A stretch of DNA of 64,000 nt from Sphingobacterium haloxyli (GCF_002980525.1 NZ_PVBQ01000001.1:62001-126000); one strand, 5' to 3'; counted from the stretch's first letter, positions 18,723 through 29,270 are shown. Made by a program: numbers and translations. The notes: a model not told the origin generated them from the sequence alone.

Positions 18723-19919
18723 ATGAATAGCCTAAAACTTGCGATTTTACGGGCATTATACTTTTCTCCTAATCCATCCATTGCAGAATTGAGCGATTGG
18801 ATCGGAAAGAGTATTCCACTTATTACAAAAGCAATCAACGAACTTATTGAAGATGAGTTGGTAGTAAGTTGCGGACTTCGAGCCTCGACTGGTGGACGAC
18901 GTGCGATGCATTTTATGTTGAACACCGACAAACAGGGCTGTATTGTTGTTATAGCGATGGACCAGTATGCTACGAACATCACCGCCGTTAACCTCGCCAA
19001 TCGGCAACTCCTGCCTGTTAAGAAAATAACGAGCCATCTATGGGATGATCCAGATACCTATACCAAAATAGTTGATTCCTTAACAACAGTCGTTTCTGAA
19101 TTCCCAAAAGATAAAGTCTTAAGCATTGGCATAACCATGCCGGGTTTCGTGGATTCAAAAAAAGGTATCAACAGTTCTTTCTCGTCAAAGTCTCCACTGT
19201 ACAACCTCCGGGAAAATATTCAGTCACACTTTGGAATTCCCACTTATCTTGAAAACGATTCGGCCAGCATTGCAATTGCCGAAAAGAATTTTGGCTTGAT
19301 AAAAGAGGCTAGCAATGCCCTCGTTGTGAACTTAAACTGGGGCGTCGGGCTGGGTATGATCGTCGATAGCAAGCTCTTTAAGGGACACAGTGGGTTCGCT
19401 GGTGAATTCAGTCATATACCTTTAGCTGATGAAGACAAGCTTTGCTCATGCGGCAAAAAGGGTTGTCTGGAGGTAGCAGCATCTTTATTATGTGCCATAG
19501 AATACATCATAGAGGCCATAGAAGACGGACAACGTTCTTCACTTGAAAAAACCTATAACGAGCGCCGTGACCTTACCTTAGAAGATGTTCTTGAAGCCTA
19601 CCTAAAGGGTGACCAAGTAACCATTATTGCTATCAGAAGAATAGCATACATGCTGGGAAAAGGGATAGCAACGCTTATTCACATTCTGAACCCAGAAGCT
19701 ATCGTTATTAGCGGAAAGGGCGCCATGTTTGGCGATGTATTATTACCACAAATCCAGTCTTCCATACAAGAATACTGCATACCGCGCTTAGCAAAATGCA
19801 CGACCATACAAATATCGGAAATTAACGACGTCCAGTTGCTTGCATCGGCCTGCATAGCGGTGCAGCGGATGCGTTGGGACAACACACAACATAAACAATT
19901 AACTAAAGCAAAACTATGA
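18723..19919 (+). CDS. ROK-family transcriptional regulator
   Basis: 398 aa. N-terminal winged HTH (ILRALYFSPNPSIAELSDWIGKSIPLI-type, residues about 5-60), then a ROK sugar-kinase-like domain with the zinc motif CSCGKKGCLE at about 241-250 and GFAGEFSHI. ROK repressors of the NagC/Mlc type sense sugars or sugar phosphates. Its TGA overlaps the susC ATG by four bases (ATGA), so it is translationally linked to susC and is almost certainly the local regulator of the glycan locus. The ATG at 18723 is the only sensible start. Confidence 0.92.
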   Translation: MNSLKLAILRALYFSPNPSIAELSDWIGKSIPLITKAINELIEDELVVSCGLRASTGGRRAMHFMLNTDKQGCIVVIAMDQYATNITAVNLANRQLLPVKKITSHLWDDPDTYTKIVDSLTTVVSEFPKDKVLSIGITMPGFVDSKKGINSSFSSKSPLYNLRENIQSHFGIPTYLENDSASIAIAEKNFGLIKEASNALVVNLNWGVGLGMIVDSKLFKGHSGFAGEFSHIPLADEDKLCSCGKKGCLEVAASLLCAIEYIIEAIEDGQRSSLEKTYNERRDLTLEDVLEAYLKGDQVTIIAIRRIAYMLGKGIATLIHILNPEAIVISGKGAMFGDVLLPQIQSSIQEYCIPRLAKCTTIQISEINDVQLLASACIAVQRMRWDNTQHKQLTKAKL

Positions 19920-22900
19920 GCAAACTTTACAAACAATGCTGCAGTTTAGCGCTGATTATGCTACTTAGCGTAACAACGTTATTTGCACAGCAGACCGTTA
20001 CGGGGAGAGTGACGGATGCAAACGGGGCACTCGCCGGCGTTACGGTGGCTGTCGTCGGTACGACAGTAGCCGCGCAGACCGACGCGGGTGGAAATTACTC
20101 CATCCAAGCCAACAATGGGCAAACCTTGAGATTTTCCACCATTGGCTATATTTCACGTGAATTCACCGTATCCAGCACGAACTTGAATGTGACGTTACAA
20201 GAAGACTCGGGTGCGCTGGATGAGGTGGTTGTAACGGCCATGGGGATTAAACGCGCGCCTAAGGAATTAGGATACGCCATGAGTACCGTTGGTGGCGAAG
20301 AATTAACAAAAACGGGTTCCCCGAATTTTGCGGGAGCACTGTACGGAAAGGCACCAGGAGTGCGAATTTCGGCAGCTCCAGGAGGAGCGACATCGGGGAT
20401 TAATATTAATATTCGTGGTATTAACTCAATTGCCAATAGTTCACAACCTCTCGTTATTATTGATGGTGTTCCAATGCGACAATCCTCGTTTAATAATTCG
20501 GATTATTGGGGAGACCAACGTGCGCGGGGAAATGGTTTAGAGGATCTAAACCCCGAAGATATCGAATCTATAAGTATCCTGAAAGGAGCATCTGCAGCAG
20601 CGCTTTATGGTTCGGAAGCCATGAATGGTGTCGTTTTAGTTACTACTAAATCGGGCAAAGGAGGCGAAGGATTTTCTATCGATTTCAATGCAACCTATAC
20701 ACACGATAAAGTCGGATATCTGCCACGTTTCCAAGATGTGAGAGGCTCGGGTTATGACGTGTCGTACGCAGACATTGGGCAAAGTGAAGACATGTTTTTC
20801 TATTATCCTGATGGGGTGAGGGGCATGGCTAACACGACGTTTAACTTTGGGCCAAAATTTGACGGACAACCAGTAAGATCGTGGGATGGAGAAATACGAC
20901 CGTACCAGGCGCAAAATGCATATAGTAACCTGTTCAATAATCCGAACAATACCATCTTTAATGTTGCTTTAGGGCATACAACAGAAAAATCTAACGTAAG
21001 ATTTTCTGTGACGCGTCAGGATAATCAAATGACAGCTTTGGATTCTTATAACAAGAGAAATATTGCAAACCTAAATAGTTCCTTTAAGCTCTGGGAAAAT
21101 TTCACAACAGATGTGGTGGTTAACTATATTAATCAGCACACGCACAACCGTCCAACCTTGACGGACAGGCTAATAAACAATTTTGCAGGTATGATTTCCA
21201 CCTTCGACAATCCCGATTGGTATGCAAACAAATACCAGACAAGCATGGGGTACAAATACGTAATCCAAGGACCTAACGTACAAAGCTTTACACCCGAAGA
21301 AAACATCCGCTACAATGGATATCGGGTAGATGTATTAGATTACTACTGGAATAGTTTAGCGAGATCAGCCGATGAATACTCTAATCGTGTCATTGGATCG
21401 TTTACCAACACGTGGCAAATAACAGATAATTTTTCTGTAAGGGGAAGGTTCTCCGCAGATATGACCAATATGCGTACCGAAGAACGCGAACCAAACGAGA
21501 TTCCTCTCACATTTGGAAATAGCGGAGCATTTCGGTTAGGGCAAATGTCTGGCAATGTATACTACACAGACTTATTGGCGACCTACAAAAAGGATATCAA
21601 TGAAGACTATTCCTTTGGGGTAATGGGTGGATATACCGGAACAAGGACACAAGAAAACTTTGTGCAACGACAAACGGAAGGTGGGCTGCACATTCGTGAC
21701 TGGTATGATCTGAATGCATCCGTCAATTTAGTGCGTGGGAATGAACGCTGGAATTACCGTAGAAATGTATTGCGCGATGCCGTTTTCGGGACAGTAAACT
21801 TTGATATGAAAGATTATTGGTTCGTAGAAGGAACCTTAAGACGCGAACGTATTTCAACTATGCACCCAGACAACAATGTGCTGTATTACCCATCGGTTAA
21901 CTCCAGCTTGATCCTTTCTGAAGCATTTGAATTACCAGCTATTTTTGATTACGCAAAGTTGAGAGGTTCGTGGGGCGTAGTAGGGAACTACCCTACAGTT
22001 TACCAAAGTCCTATCAGCTACAAGGTTGGAAATGTAGGCAATCAAGGTACCGGCACAGCTGTATTACACACTTTAGTTCCAACAGAAAATTTTGGCAATG
22101 AATCCATTAAGCCAGAAACAAAGACCGAGATCGAGTTTGGTCTCGAGACGAGATTTCTTAATGGAAGACTAGGACTTGATGTGACCTATTACAATGGCTT
22201 GATCAGAGATCAAATCCTGTACTACACATTACCTAACTCAACTGGTGCGAACGCAGTATTGGCGAACGCCGGATCATTGCGTAATAGAGGGTGGGAGTTT
22301 GCAATTACCGGCACGCCTATCAGCGGTGAAAACTTCCGTTGGAATACAGTATTGAATTTCTCCATGAATAAAAATGTTGTTGAGGAGCTCCCTGGAGATT
22401 TGACACAGTTGTTGCATAGAGATTACGACGGGGCTGCTGCTCAATTGGTCTCTAAAATAGGGTCGTCCATAGGCGATATTATGGTAAGACCTATTGCGAC
22501 GGATGCTGCTGGCAATAAACTTGTAAACGGTTTAGGCTTATACCAGGTAGATGCTGACAATTGGATTAAAGCGGGAAATTATATGCCCAAGGCTGTCGGT
22601 GGATTTGTTAACAACTTCAATTACAAAAACTTTTCTTTGGACGTCTTGCTAGATTTCAGGTGGGGTGGTCAGGTGATGCCGACAGGCGTCTCTTGGATGA
22701 CTGGACGTGGTCTTACCCAGGAGAGTTTGAACTATATGGACGCTGCTAGTGGCGGTATCAGCTATTATATCAACGCCGATGGCAAAGGTGTTGCATACGC
22801 TGGGGAAACAGGTCCAGCTGGAGAACGGATTCATCACGATGGTATGTTGATGGAGGGTGTATTGGCTGACGGGTCCGAGAATACCAATGTTATCTCACAC

Positions 22901-23227
22901 GTGCGGTACTATGCCCAGACCTATAACTGGGGAGGTCCTCAATATTCAAATTCGCGTTACGAACTATTTGTAAAAGATAATAACTATATCAAAATGAGAG
23001 AGCTCTCCATAGGTTACAGATTGCCTACCGAGATGGCTTCTAGATTAAGAGCCAAGAATCTTCAGATATCAGCCTTTGGAAGGAACTTGTTCTTTATATA
23101 TCGCTCAATCAAAGATATTGATCCAGAACAGATGACAGGGGGGTCGTATTGGGTGAATCAAGTAACGAATGCTGGTACTGGTCCGGCTACAAGAACTTTT
23201 GGTGTTATGTTACGTGCTAGTTTTTAA
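19916..23227 (+). CDS. SusC/RagA-type TonB-linked outer-membrane transporter
   Basis: 1103 aa. Signal peptide ending LFAQQ, carboxypeptidase-D-like domain (TVTGRVTDANGALAGVTVAVVG), TonB-box-like DEVVVTAMG, plug domain with the SusC phrases INIRGINSIANSSQPLVIIDG and ILKGASAAALYGSEAMNGVVLV, and a long barrel ending in a terminal Phe (LRASF). It imports oligosaccharides together with the SusD partner encoded 8 bp downstream. Its start codon overlaps the ROK regulator stop. Confidence 0.97.
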   Translation: MSKLYKQCCSLALIMLLSVTTLFAQQTVTGRVTDANGALAGVTVAVVGTTVAAQTDAGGNYSIQANNGQTLRFSTIGYISREFTVSSTNLNVTLQEDSGALDEVVVTAMGIKRAPKELGYAMSTVGGEELTKTGSPNFAGALYGKAPGVRISAAPGGATSGININIRGINSIANSSQPLVIIDGVPMRQSSFNNSDYWGDQRARGNGLEDLNPEDIESISILKGASAAALYGSEAMNGVVLVTTKSGKGGEGFSIDFNATYTHDKVGYLPRFQDVRGSGYDVSYADIGQSEDMFFYYPDGVRGMANTTFNFGPKFDGQPVRSWDGEIRPYQAQNAYSNLFNNPNNTIFNVALGHTTEKSNVRFSVTRQDNQMTALDSYNKRNIANLNSSFKLWENFTTDVVVNYINQHTHNRPTLTDRLINNFAGMISTFDNPDWYANKYQTSMGYKYVIQGPNVQSFTPEENIRYNGYRVDVLDYYWNSLARSADEYSNRVIGSFTNTWQITDNFSVRGRFSADMTNMRTEEREPNEIPLTFGNSGAFRLGQMSGNVYYTDLLATYKKDINEDYSFGVMGGYTGTRTQENFVQRQTEGGLHIRDWYDLNASVNLVRGNERWNYRRNVLRDAVFGTVNFDMKDYWFVEGTLRRERISTMHPDNNVLYYPSVNSSLILSEAFELPAIFDYAKLRGSWGVVGNYPTVYQSPISYKVGNVGNQGTGTAVLHTLVPTENFGNESIKPETKTEIEFGLETRFLNGRLGLDVTYYNGLIRDQILYYTLPNSTGANAVLANAGSLRNRGWEFAITGTPISGENFRWNTVLNFSMNKNVVEELPGDLTQLLHRDYDGAAAQLVSKIGSSIGDIMVRPIATDAAGNKLVNGLGLYQVDADNWIKAGNYMPKAVGGFVNNFNYKNFSLDVLLDFRWGGQVMPTGVSWMTGRGLTQESLNYMDAASGGISYYINADGKGVAYAGETGPAGERIHHDGMLMEGVLADGSENTNVISHVRYYAQTYNWGGPQYSNSRYELFVKDNNYIKMRELSIGYRLPTEMASRLRAKNLQISAFGRNLFFIYRSIKDIDPEQMTGGSYWVNQVTNAGTGPATRTFGVMLRASF

Positions 23228-23235
23228 ATGAAAAG

Positions 23236-24828
23236 ATGATGAAAAAGTTTTTTATTATAATAGGGTTAGTTTCCACCTCATTTGTGACCCTCTTTACTTC
23301 GTGTAAAAAAGACAGTTTCGATGAATTCTACAGAGATCCATCAACAACAACAGAAACAACAATAGATAAACAGTTTGCAGGGATAACCTATGATTTTAGA
23401 GAATTGATTTTTCCTAGCTACTGGAATTATTTCGTTATTCTTAGAACAACCGCAAATCGCTATATACAGGCCGTCGGATGGCAAAATGGGCCAAACCAAC
23501 TACTTCCCGGTGCTGCGGGGGTTCAGGATAGGTGGGCTAACTACTACAGGGGACTCGCTCAATACAAGGAATTTGAACGTGTTTTTGCTGCAGAGCCAGA
23601 AGAAGAACAGGAACAGTCACGTATATATTATATCGCTGCCAAAATATTGTTCTATGATCAAACCCAACAAATGGTAGACCTGTATGGAAACTTACCCTGG
23701 TCCAAAGCAGGGACGTTGAACGCTAATCCTGCTGATTATACGACATCGTATGCAGCATACGACAAAGGAGAAGATATATATACGATTATCTTGGATGATT
23801 TAAAGGCTATCAGTACAGAATTAAATACCTTGACTATTCCCCAGGTAGTAATGACTAAATTTAGAACACAAGACATCATAAACGGTGGTTCTTTGGATCT
23901 TTGGAAGAGGTATTGTAATTCCCTTCGTTTAAGGATGTTAACACGCATATCGGATGCTCCTTCGTTTTCTTCAAGAGCACAAACCGAGTTAGCAGAGATC
24001 ATTGGCGATCCATCGACATATCCGCTTGTCACGACCAATGATCATAACATCCAATTGGAAATTTTTGATAACACTAACGACGCTTACCATTCAAGAGGGT
24101 TCAGGGACGGGATAGAGTCAGAGAATGGCAACATCGCCGGAAAAGCCATGATCGATTACATGGTTGATAAAGCAGATCCTCGTTTGCCTTTTATGTTTGA
24201 AAAAGGTGCACTTTCTCCAAATGCATATGTGGGATTGGACCCTACCTTAACTACAGGTGCACAACAACAATTAATCAATGGAAACAGTGATGGAGAATCC
24301 ATTTTGTCTATTTATAATCGTTCCACTTATTCAAGAAATCAAAACTTTCCAGGAATAATCATTTCCGCTTCAGAAGTCAACTTTTTGCTTGCAGAATACC
24401 ATGTTAGGAACAGTGGAGATGCCCTAGCTAAAGATCTATTTGAACTAGGTATTAAGGAATCTATCGCTATGCTTCAGCAAATTAGACAGGGTAGTAATAA
24501 TGACGATGCCCCAGCCCCTACTGCTCCGACATCCACTGCCATAAATACCTATATTGCAAACGTTGGCTGGTCAGGCAACAAAATCGAATTGATTGCCAGA
24601 CAGAAATGGCTGCATTTTAATATTATCCAACCATTGGAGTCATGGGCGGAAGTTAGACGCTTAAACTATCCGACATTTACGTTCAGAGTCGAACCTGCAG
24701 ATTTACAAAAAGAAGTACCTAATAGATGGATGTTACCATCATCTGAGGTTACCTATAATACAGATCATTATAATGCAGTGAGAGATCAGGACAATGTAAA
24801 CAATAAACTTTTTTGGGATGTAAATTAA
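23236..24828 (+). CDS. SusD/RagB-like glycan-binding lipoprotein
   Basis: 530 aa. Lipobox LFTSC with C23, so it is a surface lipoprotein. The sequence fits the SusD-like type 2 family: NYFVILRTTANRYIQAVGW, AKILFYDQTQQMVDLYGNLPWS and a C-terminal ALARQKWLHF-like segment (IELIARQKWLHFNIIQPLESWAEVRR) followed by VPNRWMLPSSEV. It acts as the lid and binding partner of SusC. It is the last gene of the ROK-susC-susD operon and is followed by a terminator. Confidence 0.95.
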   Translation: MMKKFFIIIGLVSTSFVTLFTSCKKDSFDEFYRDPSTTTETTIDKQFAGITYDFRELIFPSYWNYFVILRTTANRYIQAVGWQNGPNQLLPGAAGVQDRWANYYRGLAQYKEFERVFAAEPEEEQEQSRIYYIAAKILFYDQTQQMVDLYGNLPWSKAGTLNANPADYTTSYAAYDKGEDIYTIILDDLKAISTELNTLTIPQVVMTKFRTQDIINGGSLDLWKRYCNSLRLRMLTRISDAPSFSSRAQTELAEIIGDPSTYPLVTTNDHNIQLEIFDNTNDAYHSRGFRDGIESENGNIAGKAMIDYMVDKADPRLPFMFEKGALSPNAYVGLDPTLTTGAQQQLINGNSDGESILSIYNRSTYSRNQNFPGIIISASEVNFLLAEYHVRNSGDALAKDLFELGIKESIAMLQQIRQGSNNDDAPAPTAPTSTAINTYIANVGWSGNKIELIARQKWLHFNIIQPLESWAEVRRLNYPTFTFRVEPADLQKEVPNRWMLPSSEVTYNTDHYNAVRDQDNVNNKLFWDVN

Positions 24829-24837
24829 AACGATTAA

Positions 24838-24869
24838 GTAAAAGAGCCTGTAAAATCAGGCTCTTTTAC
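24838..24869 (+). terminator. terminator after susD
   Basis: Perfect 13-bp stem GTAAAAGAGCCTG (24838-24850) / 24857-24869 with a six-base loop; the right arm contains TTTT. It starts 10 bp after the susD stop. Confidence 0.9.
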
Positions 24870-24888
24870 TATTGACATTTTGTAAACT

Positions 24889-27438
24889 ATGGTTAAAAAA
24901 AAACATATACTGTCTATCAGCTACCTATTTATAATTTATAGTAGCCTCTTTCCCTTCTTAACATATGCGCAGAGCACTTACCATTTCAAAGAAGCGCTCT
25001 ACCTACCTCTCCCCCATACTTATGGACGGGAGGCCATGTATACGGACGAGTTTCTTTGGAATTACTATAACAATATTGTTAGCAAGCCGAAAGCAGGACA
25101 AGATATACAAGGCGAATTAGATCCCGAACAATCGACTTGGATACCGCTAATAGCGGATACGTCTGGTTTTTTCCGTCCTTCACCTGGCGCTGGGGGTAAT
25201 CTTCGCAATCCCAACAACCCTGCTGGACCGGGAAGAATCGAAAGGGTGTCAGCAACAAGGTCTAATCAGCCGACATCATTTCAGCGGCGAGGATACGGAA
25301 CGGGCTATCTATACATCACATACAATGCTTCAAAAATCCAAGATGCCGTATTAAATATAAAGGGAAACAGCGCTGTACTTGTCGATGGTGAGCTCCATGC
25401 AGGCGATCCCTACCGTATGGGTTGGATGAACATACCGATCCGCTTAAAAAAGGGAATCAATGAGTTTTATATTCGAGGTACGCTGGTAAGTGCGCAGCTA
25501 CAGTTCCCTACTCGCCCTATATACATCCAAACAGAAGACGCTACGCTACCCGATATTGTGCTAGGGAAAGATCAAAGGAATCTGATAGCCGGTATCGTCG
25601 TCGTTAACACATCAGCGGAAACACTTAACGATTTACACGTCAACAGCACGATTAAAGGCGTTCGGGCTACTGCAGAAATCCCCTCAATTCCCCCTCATAG
25701 TACCCGGAAGATTGCGGTACCGCTCAACGCATCACTTATAAGCGAAACGAGCAATGTAGCTGCCCGTATCACCTTATCTCAAAAGAACGAAACACTGGAT
25801 GAGCAGGAAGTCAGCTTACGTGCCCTGAAAGCTGATCAACCCTATCGTGTCACATTTATTAGTGAAATCGATGGCAGCGTGCAATATTACGCCGTAAACC
25901 CCGCCATAGGAGGTGAAAAAGCAAACGATGCGCTTTTCTTCTCCGTCCATGGTGCCGGTGTCGAAGCGATTGGACAGGCGCAGGCTTATAAAGCAAAAGA
26001 TTGGGGAACACTGGTCGCACCGACCAACCGTAGGCCACGCGGATTCAATTGGGAAGATTGGGGACGCCTCGATGCATTGGAAGTGCTTACGCTTGCCAAG
26101 CAAACGCTACAGCCCGACTCTCAACGTATTTATCTTACCGGCCACTCTATGGGCGGACATGGAACTTGGTTCCTCGGAGCAACCTACCCGGACAAATGGG
26201 CTGCAATCGCCCCCTGCGCCGGCTACCCAACGCTGAAAGGCTACGGATCTGCCGACGGCATCGTTCCTGAACAGGGGCGAAACGAAATGGAGAATACCTT
26301 GCTGCGCGCCAGCAATCAAAGTGATGTGATTGCCTACGCTACCAATTATAAGCCCTTGGGGGTTTATGTGCTTCACGGCGATGCGGATCGCACCGTGCCA
26401 GTATATTACGCAAGGCAAATGCGGGAGGTGCTTGGTCAATTTCATCCCAACTTCAGTTATTACGAATATCCCGGTGGATCACACTGGTACGGCGACGAGA
26501 GCGTAGATTGGGAACCCCTATTTGATTATTTTAAGTGGCATAAACGCAAAGCGGACACAGCCGTTCATACGATCGATTTCAAAACGGCCAATCCAAATAT
26601 CTCCGCCACGTATTATTGGGCATCTATATGGCAACAGCAGACGCCATTGGATTATGCGCATCTTGTCCTTCATCGCGACGTCGAGAAAAGCCAGATAACA
26701 GGAAAAACAGACAACATTGAGCTGCTACAATTAGATTTAAGCATCTTCCCAAAGGGGCAGACTGTTCAAATTTTGCTAGATAGTCTAAATGAGCTCAGCT
26801 ACACATGTCAAGATAATAACACATCGATTTTTCTACAAAAAAATGCCAACACCTGGCAACTTCTAGAGAAGCCGTCCAGAAGCGATAAAGGGCCACATCG
26901 GAACGGAATCTTTAAGGAAGCCTTCAATCACCGTATGGTTTACGTATACGGCACCAACGGAAACAAAGAAGAAAATAAATGGGCCCTAGCCAAAGCTCGC
27001 TATGATGCTGAATCGTGGTATTACCGGGGTAACGGATCTTTCGAGATCATTCCAGATCACGAGTTTCAGGCAGAAAATTACCTTCATCACAATATTATTC
27101 TAGTTGGCAATGCCAAAACAAATAAGGCTTGGTATGCATTACTAAACGATTGCCCAATCGTTGTCGATGCGACGGGGGTTACAGTTGGCACGGAATACCA
27201 CAAAGGAAATGATCTCGGCGGATATTTTACCTGGAGAAAACCAGGAAGCGACACACATACCGTCGGAATAATAACCGGTACAGGCATTAAGGGTATGCAA
27301 GCCGCAATGGCCAATCAATATTTTGCTGGGGCCAGTGGTTTCCCAGATTATATGTTCTTTCGTTTTGATATGTTAAAAAACGGATCTGATGGTCTTGTAG
27401 ATGTTGGATTCTACAACAATCAATGGAAAGTTAAATAA
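24889..27438 (+). CDS. secreted alpha/beta hydrolase (prolyl-oligopeptidase-like / esterase)
   Basis: 849 aa with a signal peptide ending TYAQS. The N-terminal half has beta-sandwich character, with a GYLYITYNASKIQ segment and a jelly-roll-like domain. The hydrolase core follows with GHSMGGHGTW (Ser420), HGDADRTVPV (Asp500) and GGSHWYGD (His532), a complete Ser-Asp-His triad. The C-terminal third has a domain without clear match. In glycan loci such proteins are often carbohydrate esterases, but peptidase activity cannot be excluded. It is separated from susD by a terminator and precedes a GH29 gene by 36 bp, probably in one transcript. Confidence 0.85.
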   Translation: MVKKKHILSISYLFIIYSSLFPFLTYAQSTYHFKEALYLPLPHTYGREAMYTDEFLWNYYNNIVSKPKAGQDIQGELDPEQSTWIPLIADTSGFFRPSPGAGGNLRNPNNPAGPGRIERVSATRSNQPTSFQRRGYGTGYLYITYNASKIQDAVLNIKGNSAVLVDGELHAGDPYRMGWMNIPIRLKKGINEFYIRGTLVSAQLQFPTRPIYIQTEDATLPDIVLGKDQRNLIAGIVVVNTSAETLNDLHVNSTIKGVRATAEIPSIPPHSTRKIAVPLNASLISETSNVAARITLSQKNETLDEQEVSLRALKADQPYRVTFISEIDGSVQYYAVNPAIGGEKANDALFFSVHGAGVEAIGQAQAYKAKDWGTLVAPTNRRPRGFNWEDWGRLDALEVLTLAKQTLQPDSQRIYLTGHSMGGHGTWFLGATYPDKWAAIAPCAGYPTLKGYGSADGIVPEQGRNEMENTLLRASNQSDVIAYATNYKPLGVYVLHGDADRTVPVYYARQMREVLGQFHPNFSYYEYPGGSHWYGDESVDWEPLFDYFKWHKRKADTAVHTIDFKTANPNISATYYWASIWQQQTPLDYAHLVLHRDVEKSQITGKTDNIELLQLDLSIFPKGQTVQILLDSLNELSYTCQDNNTSIFLQKNANTWQLLEKPSRSDKGPHRNGIFKEAFNHRMVYVYGTNGNKEENKWALAKARYDAESWYYRGNGSFEIIPDHEFQAENYLHHNIILVGNAKTNKAWYALLNDCPIVVDATGVTVGTEYHKGNDLGGYFTWRKPGSDTHTVGIITGTGIKGMQAAMANQYFAGASGFPDYMFFRFDMLKNGSDGLVDVGFYNNQWKVK

Positions 27439-27474
27439 TTTATATCTTGAAACGTCTTAAATGAATATACAAAA

Positions 27475-28914
27475 ATGACATATACACGAAAAAGAAATCT
27501 GCTTTTATCACTCATTAGTTTATGCTGCTTGTCGGCCTATACCCAAGAACACAACGTATCCGCAGGCTATCAGAAGCCTACTGACCCCGCTGTTCTTGAA
27601 AACTTAGAAACGTGGCAAGATCTGAAATTCGGCCTCTTTATGCATTGGGGTACTTACAGCCAATGGGGGATTGTTGAAAGCTGGAGTCTCTGTCCAGAAG
27701 ACGAGGGCTGGACCCAGCGTAAACCCGAACATGGGGAAACCTATTTTGAATATGTGAAGAATTATGAAAATCTACAAAAAACATTCAATCCAGTTGATTT
27801 CAACCCACAAAAATGGGCCAATGCTGCAAAAGCAGCCGGAATGAAATACGTGGTTTTCACGACGAAACACCATGATGGTTTTGCCATGTTTGACACGAAA
27901 GAGTCTGATTACAAGATTACGTCGCCTAACACGCCGTTTTCTACAAACCCAAAAGCAGACGTCACCAAAGAGATTTTCTCCACCTTTAGAAACGAAGGTT
28001 TTAAGATTGGCGCTTATTTTTCCAAACCAGACTGGCACACCGAATATTACTGGTGGCCCTATTTCCCTCCAAAAGACCGTAACGTAAACTACGACCCGTT
28101 GAAATACCCTGACCGTTGGGAGAAATACAAAACATTCACCTATAACCAGATAAACGAGCTGACGTCTAATTATGGTAAAGTTGATATTCTTTGGTTGGAC
28201 GGCGGCTGGGTGAGACCATTCAAGACAATAGATCAAAGCGTTGAATGGCAACGTACCATTAAAGTGGAACAAGACATCGACATGGATAAGATCGGAAATA
28301 TGGCGCGTAACAACCAGCCGGGAATCATTGTGGTAGACCGGACCGTTCCAGGAGAATGGGAAAACTACGTCACTCCGGAGCAAGCGATACCCGAACATCC
28401 CCTCGATATCCCGTGGGAAAGCTGCATCACCATGGGTAATTCATTTTCCTATGTCCCGAACGATCACTACAAACCCACCCAGAAAATCGTAGAAACATTG
28501 GTCAAGATTATCTCACGTGGCGGGAACTATCTGCTGAACATCGCTCCTGGCCCTAATGGCGACTTTGATCAGGCTGCATACGACCGTTTAGAAGAACTGT
28601 CGTCTTGGGTGGCAATTAACGAATCCGCGATTTATGCGACTCGTGCCATTGCCCCCTACCACGAAGGAAATTACTATTATACCCGTAGTAAAGATTCCAG
28701 AACCGTGAATGTGTTCCACCTTTCCGAAGATAAAGAATATCAGCAACCGGAAACATTCCAGTTTACCATACCGGACAATTTCGAGGTAAAAGATGTAAAA
28801 CTCTTAGGCTATAAAGGAAAGATAAAATGGACTAAAAACGACAATAAATTGATAATTAAAGCACCGAAAATGGATGTGAAATATGCGAGTGTCATTCAGT
28901 TGACATCGAAATAG
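27475..28914 (+). CDS. GH29 alpha-L-fucosidase
   Basis: 479 aa, secreted (hydrophobic N-terminus to about residue 24). GH29 landmarks: KFGLFMHWGTYS, KYVVFTTKHHDGFAMF, and the nucleophile motif VDILWLDGGW with Asp242. The length covers the catalytic barrel and the small C-terminal beta domain, as usual. It removes alpha-linked L-fucose by a retaining mechanism. The acid/base residue cannot be fixed by eye because it varies between subfamilies. It is the second gene after the alpha/beta hydrolase and is followed by a repeat-rich gap. Confidence 0.95.
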   Translation: MTYTRKRNLLLSLISLCCLSAYTQEHNVSAGYQKPTDPAVLENLETWQDLKFGLFMHWGTYSQWGIVESWSLCPEDEGWTQRKPEHGETYFEYVKNYENLQKTFNPVDFNPQKWANAAKAAGMKYVVFTTKHHDGFAMFDTKESDYKITSPNTPFSTNPKADVTKEIFSTFRNEGFKIGAYFSKPDWHTEYYWWPYFPPKDRNVNYDPLKYPDRWEKYKTFTYNQINELTSNYGKVDILWLDGGWVRPFKTIDQSVEWQRTIKVEQDIDMDKIGNMARNNQPGIIVVDRTVPGEWENYVTPEQAIPEHPLDIPWESCITMGNSFSYVPNDHYKPTQKIVETLVKIISRGGNYLLNIAPGPNGDFDQAAYDRLEELSSWVAINESAIYATRAIAPYHEGNYYYTRSKDSRTVNVFHLSEDKEYQQPETFQFTIPDNFEVKDVKLLGYKGKIKWTKNDNKLIIKAPKMDVKYASVIQLTSK

Positions 28915-28927
28915 AAACATTTTATAT

Positions 28928-29233
28928 GCAACTTTTTTCTAAAAAGTTGCGCAAAAATCGTCGCTTCGTATGTTTTACATTTGGGGCAATACTAAGGATG
29001 AGTGTGTACAGTTGTAAAACATCCGGAGGCGACCTCGAAGGCTAAAGAAGGGATACTACAATTGCATGAACCCTCCCTTAACTTTAATTGTCGCATCCAG
29101 ATATTTGAAGTATGTAGAAGGCTATCCTTAGTCTATCCATTCCTCTCAAATATCTGAAGCGACGAGTTTCTTTTGGTTTCTTTTTTTTTCCTCAAAAAAA
29201 AGAAACAGCCATGCCGCGGCTCGAGTGGCAAAG
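28928..29233. repeat. modular hairpin repeat, copy 1 (fills most of the 28915-29270 gap)
   Basis: The 356-bp gap has no gene but is full of inverted repeats. In order: a hairpin GCAACTTTTTTCTAAAAAGTTGC-like (28928-28950); an imperfect stem-loop with arms 28959-28979 and 29013-29033 and ACTAAGGAT in the loop; a core ACAATTGCATGAACCCTCC (29058-29076); a second stem-loop with arms 29090-29108 and 29146-29165 and ATCCTTAGT (reverse of the first loop) at 29124-29132; and a T/A-rich hairpin (29176-29206) followed by GCCGCGGCTCGAGTGGC (29213-29229). The same modules recur at 44420-44720. Confidence 0.85.
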
Positions 29234-29270
29234 AAATTTGCTTAAAAAAATGGTTCTTTTAGCTCTAGCA

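Noticed and set aside
27772..28398. 208-codon open frame on the minus strand
   Set aside because: It lies wholly inside the GH29 gene on the opposite strand, has no family sense and no start context; it is a mirror frame.
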